Shown here: positions 6,231-6,524 of the stretch, one piece after another | Position numbering within the stretch: the stretch's first letter is position 1 | How the letters are laid out: every line of letters starts with the position of its first letter | Origin: Rhodospirillaceae bacterium CCH5-H10 | Lineage (GTDB): Bacteria > Pseudomonadota > Alphaproteobacteria > Reyranellales > Reyranellaceae | DNA length: 6,524 nucleotides | Assembly: GCA_001557035.1 (NCBI GenBank) | Contig: LSKJ01000291.1 | Location: 1 to 6,524 of the forward strand | Reading direction: 5' to 3' | Position numbers and translations under genes: made by a program | The notes under the pieces: model-generated | Database searches by the model: none | What the model was told of the DNA's origin: nothing | What the model saw: the letters and a program-made list of their open reading frames with translations, nothing else

Positions 6231-6314
6231 TCACCGGAGCGGATCGCCGCCGAATGGCGGTTGATCTCGCGAGACGCCACCGGCTGGCAGAAAGATCGCA
6301 TCGCGCTTGGCCAT
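6231..6314 (-). pseudogene. Excisionase/HTH-like gene fragment
   Basis: A 27-residue frame begins MAKRDAIFLPAGGVSRDQ and stops at TGA 6233-6231. The opening resembles the N-terminus of small alphaproteobacterial excisionase-like HTH proteins, which continue with A-x-Y/F-IGVSPT. Here the match ends after SRDQ. The start has a good ribosome site (GGGGA, 8 nt upstream). It is in the same frame as the integrase remnant, separated only by the TGA, so a deletion probably joined the first codons of xis to the middle of int. The excisionase call rests on recall of one short motif. Confidence 0.4.
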
Positions 6315-6380
6315 CGTTTCATTCCCCATTCAAACGATACAGGCCAGACGGCACGCTCCATAGGCTGTTGCTTAATCCCA

Positions 6381-6429
6381 CTGCTTACAAGGCGCTTACA
6401 TCGCGGTGCGAGACCGCCCATGTAAGCAG
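6381..6429. repeat. CTTACA direct and inverted repeats / large hairpin (possible attachment-region remnant)
   Basis: CTGCTTACA (6381-6389) is an exact inverted match to TGTAAGCAG (6421-6429), and GCTTACAT (6394-6401) to ATGTAAGC (6420-6427). Inside, GCGGT and ACCGC can pair around GCGAG. So one right arm can pair with either of two left arms, which are direct repeats 13 bp apart. The site sits between the xis/int remnant and the tRNA, where arm-type integrase or Xis sites would be expected. It has no T-tract for a terminator. Confidence 0.45.
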
Positions 6430-6432
6430 AAC

Positions 6433-6442
6433 TCGCCCGCTC
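6433..6442 (+). repeat. Inverted copy of the tRNA-Gly acceptor end
   Basis: TCGCCCGCTC here is the exact inverted match of GAGCGGGCGA at 6481-6490, which is the acceptor 3' end of the tRNA gene. The two are 38 bp apart. It may be a trace of recombination at the tRNA, or chance in GC-rich DNA. Confidence 0.3.
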
Positions 6443-6478
6443 GGCACTTTCTAAATGCTTTGTATTGTTGGTAGAAAT

Positions 6479-6524
6479 TGGAGCGGGCGAAGGGATTCGA
6501 ACCCTCGACCCCGACCTTGGCAAG
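6479..6524 (-). tRNA. tRNA-Gly(GCC), 3' half only (cut by window edge)
   Basis: On the minus strand, CTTGCCAAG gives the anticodon loop TTGCCAA with anticodon GCC (6521-6519). Then come the 3' strand of the anticodon stem GGTCG, the variable loop, the T stem GAGGG/CCCTT with loop TTCGAAT, the acceptor strand CGCCCGC (6489-6483), the discriminator T typical of tRNA-Gly, and an encoded CCA (6481-6479). The 5' half lies beyond the window. The 3' end of this gene is a common island integration site, which fits the integrase remnant next to it. Confidence 0.92.

Noticed and set aside
1..6524. CRISPR array or second copy of the tRNA-Gly 3' end (att direct repeat) in the window
   Set aside because: No regularly spaced repeats were seen, and no direct copy of the T-arm/acceptor sequence occurs elsewhere in the window; the other island end must lie outside.

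Overview
The window looks like one end of a genomic island in a GC-rich alphaproteobacterium. The evidence is the base composition and codon use, the style of the tyrosine recombinase remnant, and a tRNA-Gly(GCC) 3' half with alphaproteobacterial features. No species can be named from the sequence alone.

Layout, left to right. (1) 1-1169, minus strand: a HTH (XRE) repressor-like gene, then an overlapping ImmA/IrrE-family metallopeptidase that runs off the left edge. (2) 1170-1382: a divergent intergenic region with two near-identical 16-bp operator-like sites in opposite orientation, plus another small palindrome. (3) 1383-5423, plus strand: four tightly spaced genes. They encode a ThsB-like (MTH538/DUF1863) TIR protein, a putative E2-like (UBC/RWD-fold) protein ending in a SEC-C zinc motif, an unrecognised protein with a C4-type zinc ribbon, and a membrane-inserted DUF2235 alpha/beta hydrolase (Tle1-like phospholipase family). 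(4) 5445-6314, minus strand: a decayed tyrosine integrase (nonsense codon, two frameshifts, lost C-terminus) and a short excisionase-like fragment. (5) 6381-6442: CTTACA-type direct and inverted repeats that may be remnants of an attachment region. (6) 6479-6524, minus strand: the 3' half of a tRNA-Gly(GCC) gene, a classic island insertion point.

How it may work (inference). The four-gene plus-strand operon has the make-up of an anti-phage module: a TIR protein as sensor or signal maker, an E2-like SEC-C protein and a zinc-ribbon protein as accessory components, and a membrane lipase-like hydrolase as toxic effector. The HTH/ImmA pair resembles repressor/anti-repressor-protease switches of mobile elements and may control the operon from the shared intergenic region. 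The dead integrase suggests the cargo is now fixed beside the tRNA gene. I do not recognise this exact combination as a named defence system.
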